32,483 nt of DNA from Fidelibacterota bacterium (GTDB lineage Bacteria > Marinisomatota > Marinisomatia > Marinisomatales > S15-B10), in assembly GCA_002715465.1 (NCBI GenBank), contig PAYY01000014.1, positions 1-32,483 of the forward strand, in the 5' to 3' direction. A program made the position numbers and the translations under genes. Under the pieces are notes generated by a model, which did no database searches, was not told where the DNA came from, and saw only the letters and a list, made by a program, of their open reading frames with translations. Positions 25,656 to 32,483 of this stretch are shown piece after piece. Within the stretch, counting starts at the first letter, position 1. Each line of letters starts with the position of its first letter.

Positions 25656-26739
25656 AAAAAGGTTTCATTGTTATTTTATTTAAATAAAAGTTAGGATCCA
25701 TTGTAATTTGGTTCATCATTTCTAATCGCATATCAATTAAATTAGCATTTTTTATACCCTCTGGTTCCGATAACGTTGGGATAATTTGCAATCTTTGACG
25801 TAAATCTTCAAGCTGACGGGCCATTATACAAACACCAATCACTTCTATCTCATTTTCCTGCAATGGTATTTCGCTAGTTTTGTTGTAGCTATTTAAATAA
25901 CGTTCAATTTCTTCACAAGAAAACTTATTCCACTCTGGATGTTTTGATGGAATCCGTAAAAGAACATCACCTAATGCGTCATAAATTCTTGGGCCTTTAT
26001 GTACACAATCCCAATCAATAAAAACCGCTTCTTCTGGATCATCCCTTCTTTCACTGTTAAAAATAAAATTTACTGCTGATATATCACCATGAACTGGTTG
26101 AGCATTAAGATTTAATAGATCGCTTTTTAAGATGCTCATTTCTAATTTATCCCAAAATACTTCTATTTGGTCTTGTACTTCTAAGAATTTTTTAGGTGCG
26201 GGTTTACAAGCAAAAGGTTTCTCCTTTAAATTCTCCAATCTTTTTCTCCAATCAACCCTAATGTCCTCTAATTTATCAAACTGAATTGGTGGTAAAAAAA
26301 TATCTAAATTATCTTTGCCATTTACTTTTATTCTCCGAAGGATATCATGCAATTTTGCTACCTTACGACCCAAGGCTTCAAGAAATCCTGGACGTAATTT
26401 TAATCTATACCATGTCTCCCAATCAACCATAACCCCTTCAACATATTCATGCAATGCACAATAACCATCAGGTGTAGGAAAGCCCCAAGAACCATCTTCT
26501 GTACGAATTACTTGAGGGCACAACAAACCTTCCAAAGAAGCTTGGTAAAGTATTTCTGCTTGATATTCAAATGATAAAGGTTCGGAACGAAAAGTATGTA
26601 ATCTTAAAACAAATTTACCACGTTTTGACTCTACAACAATGGGTTTTAAAAACATTCCACCTTGAAGTTCATATGTTTTACCTATTTCTCCTAAATCATA
26701 CATCTCCAAATAGGCAAGTGAATCATTCCGATTAATCAT
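25654..26739 (-). CDS. APH/choline-kinase-fold small-molecule phosphotransferase
   Basis: The 361-residue protein has a protein-kinase-like fold. It has a lobe with KFVLRLH (lysine/strand) and EYQAEILYQASLEGLLCPQVI, then the catalytic loop PVHGDISAVNFIF (His217, Asp219, Asn224) and the metal-binding FIDWD (Asp242/244). Members phosphorylate aminoglycosides, choline, ethanolamine, homoserine or hydroxylysine. Location in an amino-acid or amino-sugar catabolic locus, with its stop overlapping the aldolase's ribosome site, argues for a metabolite kinase rather than drug resistance. Its start overlaps the stop of the DUF3830 gene by four bases (ATGA). The exact substrate is open. Confidence 0.85.
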   Translation of the reverse strand: MINRNDSLAYLEMYDLGEIGKTYELQGGMFLKPIVVESKRGKFVLRLHTFRSEPLSFEYQAEILYQASLEGLLCPQVIRTEDGSWGFPTPDGYCALHEYVEGVMVDWETWYRLKLRPGFLEALGRKVAKLHDILRRIKVNGKDNLDIFLPPIQFDKLEDIRVDWRKRLENLKEKPFACKPAPKKFLEVQDQIEVFWDKLEMSILKSDLLNLNAQPVHGDISAVNFIFNSERRDDPEEAVFIDWDCVHKGPRIYDALGDVLLRIPSKHPEWNKFSCEEIERYLNSYNKTSEIPLQENEIEVIGVCIMARQLEDLRQRLQIIPTLSEPEGIKNANLIDMRLEMMNQITMDPNFYLNKITMKPF

Positions 26740-27194
26740 TCTTCCATTTCAATTTTTAATTCTTTTACACCTTCACGTCTCATCCTTCGGCATATACTAA
26801 AAAAATCATCAAATGGATTGATAAATTCAGCAAAAACATTTACCATAACTGGTCCTTCCCACATTCTAGGTTCAGCGTCAATATCATAAAACCAGCATAT
26901 TTCTGAAAAGTCTTCATTAACACCATAAGATTGACCAGCTTTCATGTATGTAAATCCTATCTCACCTTTTTTGACACTACTCCTAGCATTTTCCTTTTCA
27001 ATTTTAATAAACTGATTCAATAAAAGTACACATTCGCTTCCAGAATAAATTCCATGATGACTCATACCTTCAAAAGGCAAAGCTGATACTATTTTTTTTA
27101 CAGTTTTTGGTGCAATGTCTCGGAAAAGGCGAGCGCGTGCGACGACACCTTCTTTTGGAAAACTAAATAGTAAATTTTCTTTAAACCTTTTCAT
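26736..27194 (-). CDS. DUF3830 cyclophilin-like protein
   Basis: The 152-residue protein resembles DUF3830: VVARARLFRDIAPKTVKKIVSALPFEGMSHHGIYSGSECVLLL, then a loop with the GEIGFTYM segment, and ICWFYDIDAEPRMWEGPVMVNVFAEFI. This matches the cyclophilin-like barrel with the 'APKT' helix shared with the distantly related TM1367 type. These proteins usually sit beside hydrolase or amino-acid catabolic genes and have no proven activity. Here it is coupled to the kinase gene by a 4-base overlap and preceded by the Gfo/Idh gene with 20 bases between. It may bind or isomerise a pathway intermediate; that is inference. Confidence 0.78.
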   Translation of the reverse strand: MKRFKENLLFSFPKEGVVARARLFRDIAPKTVKKIVSALPFEGMSHHGIYSGSECVLLLNQFIKIEKENARSSVKKGEIGFTYMKAGQSYGVNEDFSEICWFYDIDAEPRMWEGPVMVNVFAEFINPFDDFFSICRRMRREGVKELKIEMEE

Positions 27195-27214
27195 TAACCT
27201 TTATATATTTATTC

Positions 27215-28207
27215 TTAAGAATTTTCTATTAATCTTTTTGCGATTTGAATAGAAAGTAGTGCTTCTTCTGGTGTTGTCCCTATATATGTGGTATCCCCAC
27301 GCACACAATGTATAAAGTGTCTAAGCATTGCACCAAAAGCCCCCCTAGGTTCATTATTTAAATCTGCCCACCCAGTTTGATCAAGAAGAAGGATACCTGT
27401 TTCTTCAGTATTAGCTGTAAATCCTTGTCGGTCGTTTGCGACTTCTAAAACTCCTCTTTCAGCCATTACTTGCATTCCTGCATTCCATTGAAGATTAGAA
27501 TGTTTTTGTTCAGGGTAAAGCCAACTGGTTTGAATAGTTGCTATAGTCCCTGATGTAAATTCTAATATTCCCCAATTAATATCTGGGTTAGCAAATCCCA
27601 TTGTGTTACGGGTAAAGCCGTGGGCATCTAATAAAGGATCATCTCCCAAAAGCCATTGAATCAAATCAATATCATGAATGGCATTCTCCATAAAACTATG
27701 TGTTCTGCTGTATATTTTAAATAGATTTCTATCAAAATTTCGCCAAGCATAAATATTTAATATTCGACCTAGTTCCTCAAGTCGCAATTTGAGCTGAGAA
27801 TATCGGTAATCAAAACGCAACAAAAATGCAGTCATTAATAATTTACCAGAAGCCTTTTGTGCATTTATCATTAATTCTGCATCTGATTCATTTGTTGCTA
27901 AAGGTTTTTCAACAATGACATGTTTTCCTGATTCTAATGCTTTTACAGTAATCTCTCGATGTGTATCCTCTGGAGTAACAACTACCACAACATCAACTTC
28001 ATAATCATTTAAAACATGATCTAAATCATCCGTACCATTTTTTATGTTATAATCAACAGCAACTTGATTTGCTTGTTCCAAACGACGTGCAACTACCCAT
28101 TTAACATCCACCAAAGGTATCGAATTAAGAGAATTAATATATTTGAGTCCAAACTGTCCTAAACCTACAACAGCAACTTTTACAATGTGTTTTTCGCTCA
28201 CGTTCAT
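27215..28207 (-). CDS. Gfo/Idh/MocA family NAD(P)-dependent dehydrogenase, first gene of the catabolic operon
   Basis: The 330-residue protein has the Rossmann motif KVAVVGLGQFGLKYI (10-24), TPEDTHREITVKALESGKHVIVEKPLA with the EKP lysine (Lys101), and ENAIHDIDLIQWLLG (174-188) with catalytic-site His178. Family members oxidise or reduce sugars, inositols or their derivatives. It begins the minus-strand run of seven closely spaced genes (28207 to 18953) and is divergent from the unidentified protein at 28301. The promoter is probably in the 93-base gap, which holds a 19-base palindrome. The first step in the pathway may be oxidation of the sugar or polyol part of the imported compound. Confidence 0.88.
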   Translation of the reverse strand: MNVSEKHIVKVAVVGLGQFGLKYINSLNSIPLVDVKWVVARRLEQANQVAVDYNIKNGTDDLDHVLNDYEVDVVVVVTPEDTHREITVKALESGKHVIVEKPLATNESDAELMINAQKASGKLLMTAFLLRFDYRYSQLKLRLEELGRILNIYAWRNFDRNLFKIYSRTHSFMENAIHDIDLIQWLLGDDPLLDAHGFTRNTMGFANPDINWGILEFTSGTIATIQTSWLYPEQKHSNLQWNAGMQVMAERGVLEVANDRQGFTANTEETGILLLDQTGWADLNNEPRGAFGAMLRHFIHCVRGDTTYIGTTPEEALLSIQIAKRLIENS

Positions 28208-28228
28208 TTAATTCTATAGTTACATTCA

Positions 28229-28251
28229 ATTATAATAGCATAAAGCTATTA
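28229..28251. promoter_or_regulatory. Divergent promoter region with 7-bp inverted repeat, operator candidate
   Basis: TAATAGC (28233-28239) and GCTATTA (28245-28251) form a perfect palindrome with a 5-base spacer. On the minus strand a TATAAT -10 box occupies 28234-28229, so the palindrome lies between the -35 and -10 positions for the Gfo/Idh operon, a classic repressor location. No regulator gene is encoded in the window, so the factor, if any, is encoded elsewhere. Confidence 0.45.
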
Positions 28252-28300
28252 ATAATAATATATTTTAACATTCCTTTAAAAAATTTTTAATGGATTTATT

Positions 28301-29539
28301 TTGAAAAACCTTTCAAAGAAACCTGAATCAGAATATAAAAGATTAAAAGCCATTACTCTCTTAGCTGACCGTTTTGTATCTTGGCAAAACCATTATGGTC
28401 GTGTAAATCCGTCAACCTGTCCTTTTGTTTTTACTGAAAATATGGTGACCTCTTGTAATTTTCATAGTCCTACCTTTCTTGCTATTGGTCTTTATGATGC
28501 CTGGAATTTTACCGGCATTGATCTTTATAAGGAAGTAGCTGATCGTTATATCATTTTTTATCTCTCCTGCCTTCGAAATCCACCTTCTAAACCAGATCAT
28601 TATGCTGAAGATTGGCTTGAATTTATGGAAACCCAATTTGGGCCTAATGAACATTTAAAAAAATGGTCCATAAACATTTTAAATTGGCCTTTCATCCAAG
28701 GAATGGCTCTGGCTGGTTTCGGAGCTTTTCGAAAAACCAATCCTAATGAAAGAGCCATGGATTCAAAGGCAGCAGCTATTTACGAGTGGCTATTACACTA
28801 TAAATGGAACAAGGGAAGTTATCTTAGGAATGGATATGGTAATCTAGCACATAATGTTGAAGATGCTGGAAATTCTGACGATCTTTGCCATATGGGACGT
28901 GGCCTTATTAGATATTACGAACTTACTAAACGTAAGGAAGTCCTTAAACATTCAGAAAAACTTGCAAAATATTTTCTAACTGAATCTCTACCAGGTACTT
29001 ATAATGGCTGTTGGTCATCAAAAGCAGGATCTTGGATAATTGCCCCTACAAGTGTTGATAGTTTCGAACATTTCTCAGGAAAAGCCTCATCTAATATTGC
29101 ATGGGGATTCTCTTCAGTAGGAGCTATAGAATTCCTTACAACCCTTTATTCTTATACAAATAATGATTCTATGAAATTATCTATTAAAGAAAAATGTTGT
29201 CAGTCTATGCAATGGCAATTTGATCAATGTCAATTTGAAGATGGTTCAATTGGAATGAGTATGAGAGATGACAAATGGGTTGGTATGACAGCTTCAGCCA
29301 TTCTTTCCTATATAGCTGTAAAACAATCAAAATTCCTAGATGACAATCTTATTAAAACTTATAAATCTAAAGCTAAAGCTGCTAGCAATTGGTTGTTAAA
29401 GAATATTAACGATGATATGATTAATCAGGGAGGTTATCAAAAAGTTACAGGATTATCAGAACCCCGTCCTTTAGATAACTTAGCATGGCTTTTCGGTTTA
29501 ACACTAAGTGGTTTATGTAAATTAGATAATATTGATTAA
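28301..29539 (+). CDS. Protein of unknown function, probable alpha/alpha-toroid carbohydrate-active fold
   Basis: The 412-residue protein lacks a signal peptide and is mostly helical with regularly spaced aromatic and glycine motifs: NWPFIQGMALAGFGAF, GNLAHNVEDAGNSDDLCHMGRGLIRYYELTKR, SNIAWGFSSVGAIEFLTTLY, QFEDGSIGMSMRDDKWVGMTASAILSYIAV and RPLDNLAWLFGLTLSGL. This repeated helix-turn pattern is that of alpha/alpha-toroids (unsaturated glucuronyl hydrolases, epimerases, terpene cyclases), but no specific family is recognised. The start is TTG at 28301; the ATG at 28290 reads into a stop. It is divergent from the Gfo/Idh operon and shares its 93-base promoter region, so it is likely part of the same regulon, perhaps a cytoplasmic glycosidase or epimerase. 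Confidence 0.65.
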   Translation: MKNLSKKPESEYKRLKAITLLADRFVSWQNHYGRVNPSTCPFVFTENMVTSCNFHSPTFLAIGLYDAWNFTGIDLYKEVADRYIIFYLSCLRNPPSKPDHYAEDWLEFMETQFGPNEHLKKWSINILNWPFIQGMALAGFGAFRKTNPNERAMDSKAAAIYEWLLHYKWNKGSYLRNGYGNLAHNVEDAGNSDDLCHMGRGLIRYYELTKRKEVLKHSEKLAKYFLTESLPGTYNGCWSSKAGSWIIAPTSVDSFEHFSGKASSNIAWGFSSVGAIEFLTTLYSYTNNDSMKLSIKEKCCQSMQWQFDQCQFEDGSIGMSMRDDKWVGMTASAILSYIAVKQSKFLDDNLIKTYKSKAKAASNWLLKNINDDMINQGGYQKVTGLSEPRPLDNLAWLFGLTLSGLCKLDNID

Positions 29540-29608
29540 AGAGATTTAACCAATATATTCTTAGAATAAGTAATATTACTCTAAATGGGTCATACTTAAT
29601 TCTATTAT

Positions 29609-32483
29609 TTACCTAATCACGGCAAATTTGCCTGTAGTTTGATAACCTGAAGGTGTAGTAACGACATAAATATACATACCAGAAGCAACTTCTAATTGGT
29701 TCTTATTTATCATTTCCCACTCATGCACACCTTTTGTTTCTCTTGTATAGGTAAATCCTCTACCAGCCCCTGGGGTTATACGGGTACCCAGTGAACGGAC
29801 ACCTTTGTGATCAATTTGATATACATGCTCACCAGCAACATTGAAAATGTCGATTGTACATTCTGGAGGGAGATTAACAAACGCAAGTTTACGAGTTGCC
29901 CTACCTATATCCCAAGCCGCTGAAGCCAAATATGGGTTAGGTACAACCCTCACTTGGTCAAGTTCAGATTTAACCAAGTCTGGATCTACAATTGATTTTA
30001 TTGTAGAGAAACGAAAACTTTGACCTCTTGGGAACGGATTTGTTGGACCTACATAGAATTTATCTCCAATGCTGGGAGGAGTTCCATCAGGAGGATGAAC
30101 GGTATATATAAGTAGAAGATTTTTTCCTTCAGCATTTTTAACAAGAATTTTATCAGCATCTTTCTCATATGTTGTGGTACCTGTCGATAGAATTGGATTC
30201 CAATTCGCTCCACCTGGTAATAGATCCCATGATCCAGAGGAACCACCATATTTGTCATCGTCATCAGTAAATTTTCCAATCATATCTACAACAAACATAT
30301 TTGAAGAAAGATCTTCTCCAGTAGTAGCATTCATTATTCTAAGAGGAATCTGATATGTAGAAGAACCATAACCACTGGAAGCCTCAACAGAACGAGTATC
30401 TTCCGTTATTGTTATTTCATAAAAATCATCACCAGCAGGCCCAAAAGCTCTTGCATGCCAATAAGGAAAGTCAGCACCATCCTTTACTGTTGATCCATAT
30501 ACCCACATGGCATCTGTACCTTGTGCATCCCTACCATAAAAATCTAATCTGACACCACCCGCTATTGGCGTATTATCACCTGATTCATCCGTGATCATCA
30601 TGTTTTCTACTAAAAACTCGCCAGAATCCACATCAAAAAGACTAAAACCCTGCTCATAAAGGGTATCTTCAAAAAAGAAAACTGTATCCGTAAAGGTAAC
30701 TTCATACTCATGACCTGTAAATAGGTTTGGCAATATGGAATTAACCTTTATATAATAACTATCATCGGGATATTGCTGTAGGTCGACGACTGGAAATAGG
30801 GTATCCTCAGATGATGAACCATCGATAACACCAATCGCTTCCTGAAAGGGAACTACATATGCTGTATTGCCAATAGCACCTCCCCCTTTTTCACTTATAG
30901 AACTTTCTAATGATGACAATTCTTTTTCAAATAAAGGAGCACTATAAGATGTAACAGCATATACATAAGCAAGTCCATTCGTTACATTTGTATCAACAAA
31001 AGAATGCTTTAATCCAGTATCTGAGCCAAGGTTGATATATGGATCAAACGGATCCGAACCTTTTATATTATTTATTTTATCATATTGGGCTAGAGGTATA
31101 TGACCTACAACATCACCTTTTAAATTTAGGATCTCTTTACCCCATTTATTAAGATGAAAAATTGAAGATCCATATTTTCTAAAAACCCGATATCCTTCAA
31201 AATTTGGATCTGTTTCTGCCCCATTGTCCCAGTAAAGAGTTACCTTTCCATCAGAAGCAACACCCGTTACTGATGGTGCTGGTGGAGGTGAAGGACCCAA
31301 AAAGTCATTGTCAGCCATCTCCTGCATACTAATAGCATCAGATTTCAATGTCTCATTATCAGGTGAAAGGACAAAACCAACCGAGATCCTAGTGGAATCA
31401 CCAGCAGCTAAATCAAAAGGACCACTCATCATGAAAAAGCCAAACATTGCCCCATCTTCATAGGTTTCAGGAATCCAATCCGTATCATCTATCCTAACAT
31501 TATCACCATGAAAATAAAAAGAAGGATCACCTTCTATATCTGGATCATCAGGATTACTACTAATTATAGGCCACATACCTTCATCAGTTTTAGGACCAAT
31601 ATCTTGATCGTCAACCTTAAAAACATGGAAATCCGTCATTCCGAGCTCTTCACCATCAGGAGAAAGGGGGCTTTTCACCATCTTCATACCAAAGTTACGA
31701 GTATTGGTATTCCATCCTTTTGGATCATAGAACTTGGGATCATACGAATAGATTACATCAACTTCCCCATCTTGATCAGAATCTAATGAACCGATATAAA
31801 GATCCAGATTGTCCGTCCAACCTAAACCAAGTTTTGCATACCAGCCCGCATAACCATCTTTAATATCTTTATCACTGGTATTTATAATGAGATAATCATA
31901 GAAAATAATACCGGCAGCAAACGCTGCGCCATAATCATAACTCATCACTTCTACTCGTAAACCGAGAGGATCTTTGCCAGCATTATTCCTATCATTAAAA
32001 GCATAAAATATATCTCTACTAGATGTGGAAAATGGTGCCAATATATTATATCTATCCGCCTCACTTGATCCAGGCTTCATTCTGCCAGGCCAGTAAGGTT
32101 CTCCATCCTTCAAAGGCCAGGTAGATGGAATATCGCTCGAAGCAACATAAGGAGTGCCTAAAAAGGATGAATAGCCCGATTTAGGGTTAAAATGTTCTTG
32201 AGCAGATTCTTTTACGGGCATCCAATCCATAGGAGGTCCACCTGGCCAGAAAGAACTCTGACCATTACTTAATGAGTGTGCCTCTATAACATTATCTTCC
32301 ACAGCAAAGACAAAACCTATAACCCAAGCATTTTGTGGGTTATTAAATGTGTTACGGTAGTACATATAACTACAGCATGTTTTACTGGTAGAGCTGCCTG
32401 TAATAAGGCCATAATTACTTCCCCAGTTTCTCAAATCCCCATAAGCATGGTAAACCCATACAATATCTTCAAAATCTTCTCCT
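29609..32483 (-). CDS. Large secreted protein with fibronectin-III and FlgD-like C-terminal domain, N-terminus outside window
   Basis: The frame runs past the right window edge (GEDFEDIVWVYHAYGDLRNW precedes the TTG at 32434), so at least 957 residues are visible and the start is missing. It contains Asp- and Gly-rich beta-structure, and a fibronectin-III module near 31290-30960 (PSVTGVASDGKVTLYWDNG... EGYRVFRK). The C-terminus has RVVPNPYLASAAWDIG, IDIFNVAGEHVYQI, ASGMYIYVVTTPSGYQTTGKFAVIR. That last block is the FlgD-Ig-like tail common on exported proteins of Marinimicrobia, Calditrichaeota and related phyla, and may act like a type IX sorting domain. Function is unknown. The 68-base gap to the convergent 28301-29539 gene holds no strong terminator. 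Confidence 0.8.
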   Translation of the reverse strand, partial: GEDFEDIVWVYHAYGDLRNWGSNYGLITGSSTSKTCCSYMYYRNTFNNPQNAWVIGFVFAVEDNVIEAHSLSNGQSSFWPGGPPMDWMPVKESAQEHFNPKSGYSSFLGTPYVASSDIPSTWPLKDGEPYWPGRMKPGSSEADRYNILAPFSTSSRDIFYAFNDRNNAGKDPLGLRVEVMSYDYGAAFAAGIIFYDYLIINTSDKDIKDGYAGWYAKLGLGWTDNLDLYIGSLDSDQDGEVDVIYSYDPKFYDPKGWNTNTRNFGMKMVKSPLSPDGEELGMTDFHVFKVDDQDIGPKTDEGMWPIISSNPDDPDIEGDPSFYFHGDNVRIDDTDWIPETYEDGAMFGFFMMSGPFDLAAGDSTRISVGFVLSPDNETLKSDAISMQEMADNDFLGPSPPPAPSVTGVASDGKVTLYWDNGAETDPNFEGYRVFRKYGSSIFHLNKWGKEILNLKGDVVGHIPLAQYDKINNIKGSDPFDPYINLGSDTGLKHSFVDTNVTNGLAYVYAVTSYSAPLFEKELSSLESSISEKGGGAIGNTAYVVPFQEAIGVIDGSSSEDTLFPVVDLQQYPDDSYYIKVNSILPNLFTGHEYEVTFTDTVFFFEDTLYEQGFSLFDVDSGEFLVENMMITDESGDNTPIAGGVRLDFYGRDAQGTDAMWVYGSTVKDGADFPYWHARAFGPAGDDFYEITITEDTRSVEASSGYGSSTYQIPLRIMNATTGEDLSSNMFVVDMIGKFTDDDDKYGGSSGSWDLLPGGANWNPILSTGTTTYEKDADKILVKNAEGKNLLLIYTVHPPDGTPPSIGDKFYVGPTNPFPRGQSFRFSTIKSIVDPDLVKSELDQVRVVPNPYLASAAWDIGRATRKLAFVNLPPECTIDIFNVAGEHVYQIDHKGVRSLGTRITPGAGRGFTYTRETKGVHEWEMINKNQLEVASGMYIYVVTTPSGYQTTGKFAVIR

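Noticed and set aside
1..32483. CRISPR arrays, insertion sequences, prophage or integrase genes
   Set aside because: No regularly spaced repeats, transposase, integrase or phage proteins were seen; the locus reads as ordinary chromosome.

Overview
The window is AT-rich and densely coded. It looks like a fragment of an uncultured marine FCB-group bacterium, most likely Candidatus Marinimicrobia (SAR406). I infer this from the large secreted protein at the right edge, which carries a 'VVPNPY' segment and ends in a FlgD-like domain closing on 'GKFAVIR', from several lipoproteins, and from the low GC. Gene content alone does not prove the phylum. Shine-Dalgarno sites are canonical where present (AAGGAGGT before the aldolase), and non-ATG starts (TTG, GTG, possibly ATT) are frequent. 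I saw no rRNA, tRNA, IS element, integrase or CRISPR array.

Left part (1-8348, all minus strand): the 5' end of the translational GTPase gene typA; a small secreted protein whose signal peptide has no ATG/GTG/TTG start; a GH32 fructan/sucrose hydrolase lipoprotein; a terminator; and a four-TM protein. Next comes a sugar-activation block: a GHMP (galactokinase-like) kinase overlapping a sugar-1-phosphate nucleotidyltransferase, then a Gfo/Idh/MocA oxidoreductase and an AAC(3)-family acetyltransferase. This suggests synthesis of an N-acylated, nucleotide-activated sugar. A membrane protein and an NTF2-like secreted protein form an overlapping pair.

Centre (8514-13996, plus strand): a tightly overlapping four-gene operon of a GcvT/DmdA-like folate methyltransferase, two PYROXD2-like FAD oxidoreductases and a Rieske mononuclear-iron oxygenase of the quaternary-ammonium demethylase type. 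It is the best candidate here for an undescribed pathway, probably oxidative plus folate-dependent removal of N-methyl groups. It converges on a secreted M1 aminopeptidase gene.

Middle (15725-18645, minus strand): two envelope lipoproteins (one BamE/SmpA-like), a DCC-family (DUF393) protein, a clearly decayed DUF2071/YqjF gene with at least five stops and at least two frameshifts, and a lipoprotein form of L-rhamnose mutarotase.

Right part (18953-29539): a probable catabolic locus. On the minus strand, reading away from a divergent promoter with a 19-base palindrome (28233-28251), are a Gfo/Idh/MocA dehydrogenase, a DUF3830 cyclophilin-like protein, an APH-fold kinase, a low-specificity threonine aldolase, an M20 deacylase, a GPH-type sugar symporter, and a secreted DUF4855-like glycosidase-like protein with discoidin-like domains. 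On the plus strand is an unidentified, probably alpha/alpha-toroid protein. Together they suggest uptake and breakdown of a glycoconjugate carrying an N-acyl or beta-hydroxy amino acid. The window ends inside a large secreted protein gene.
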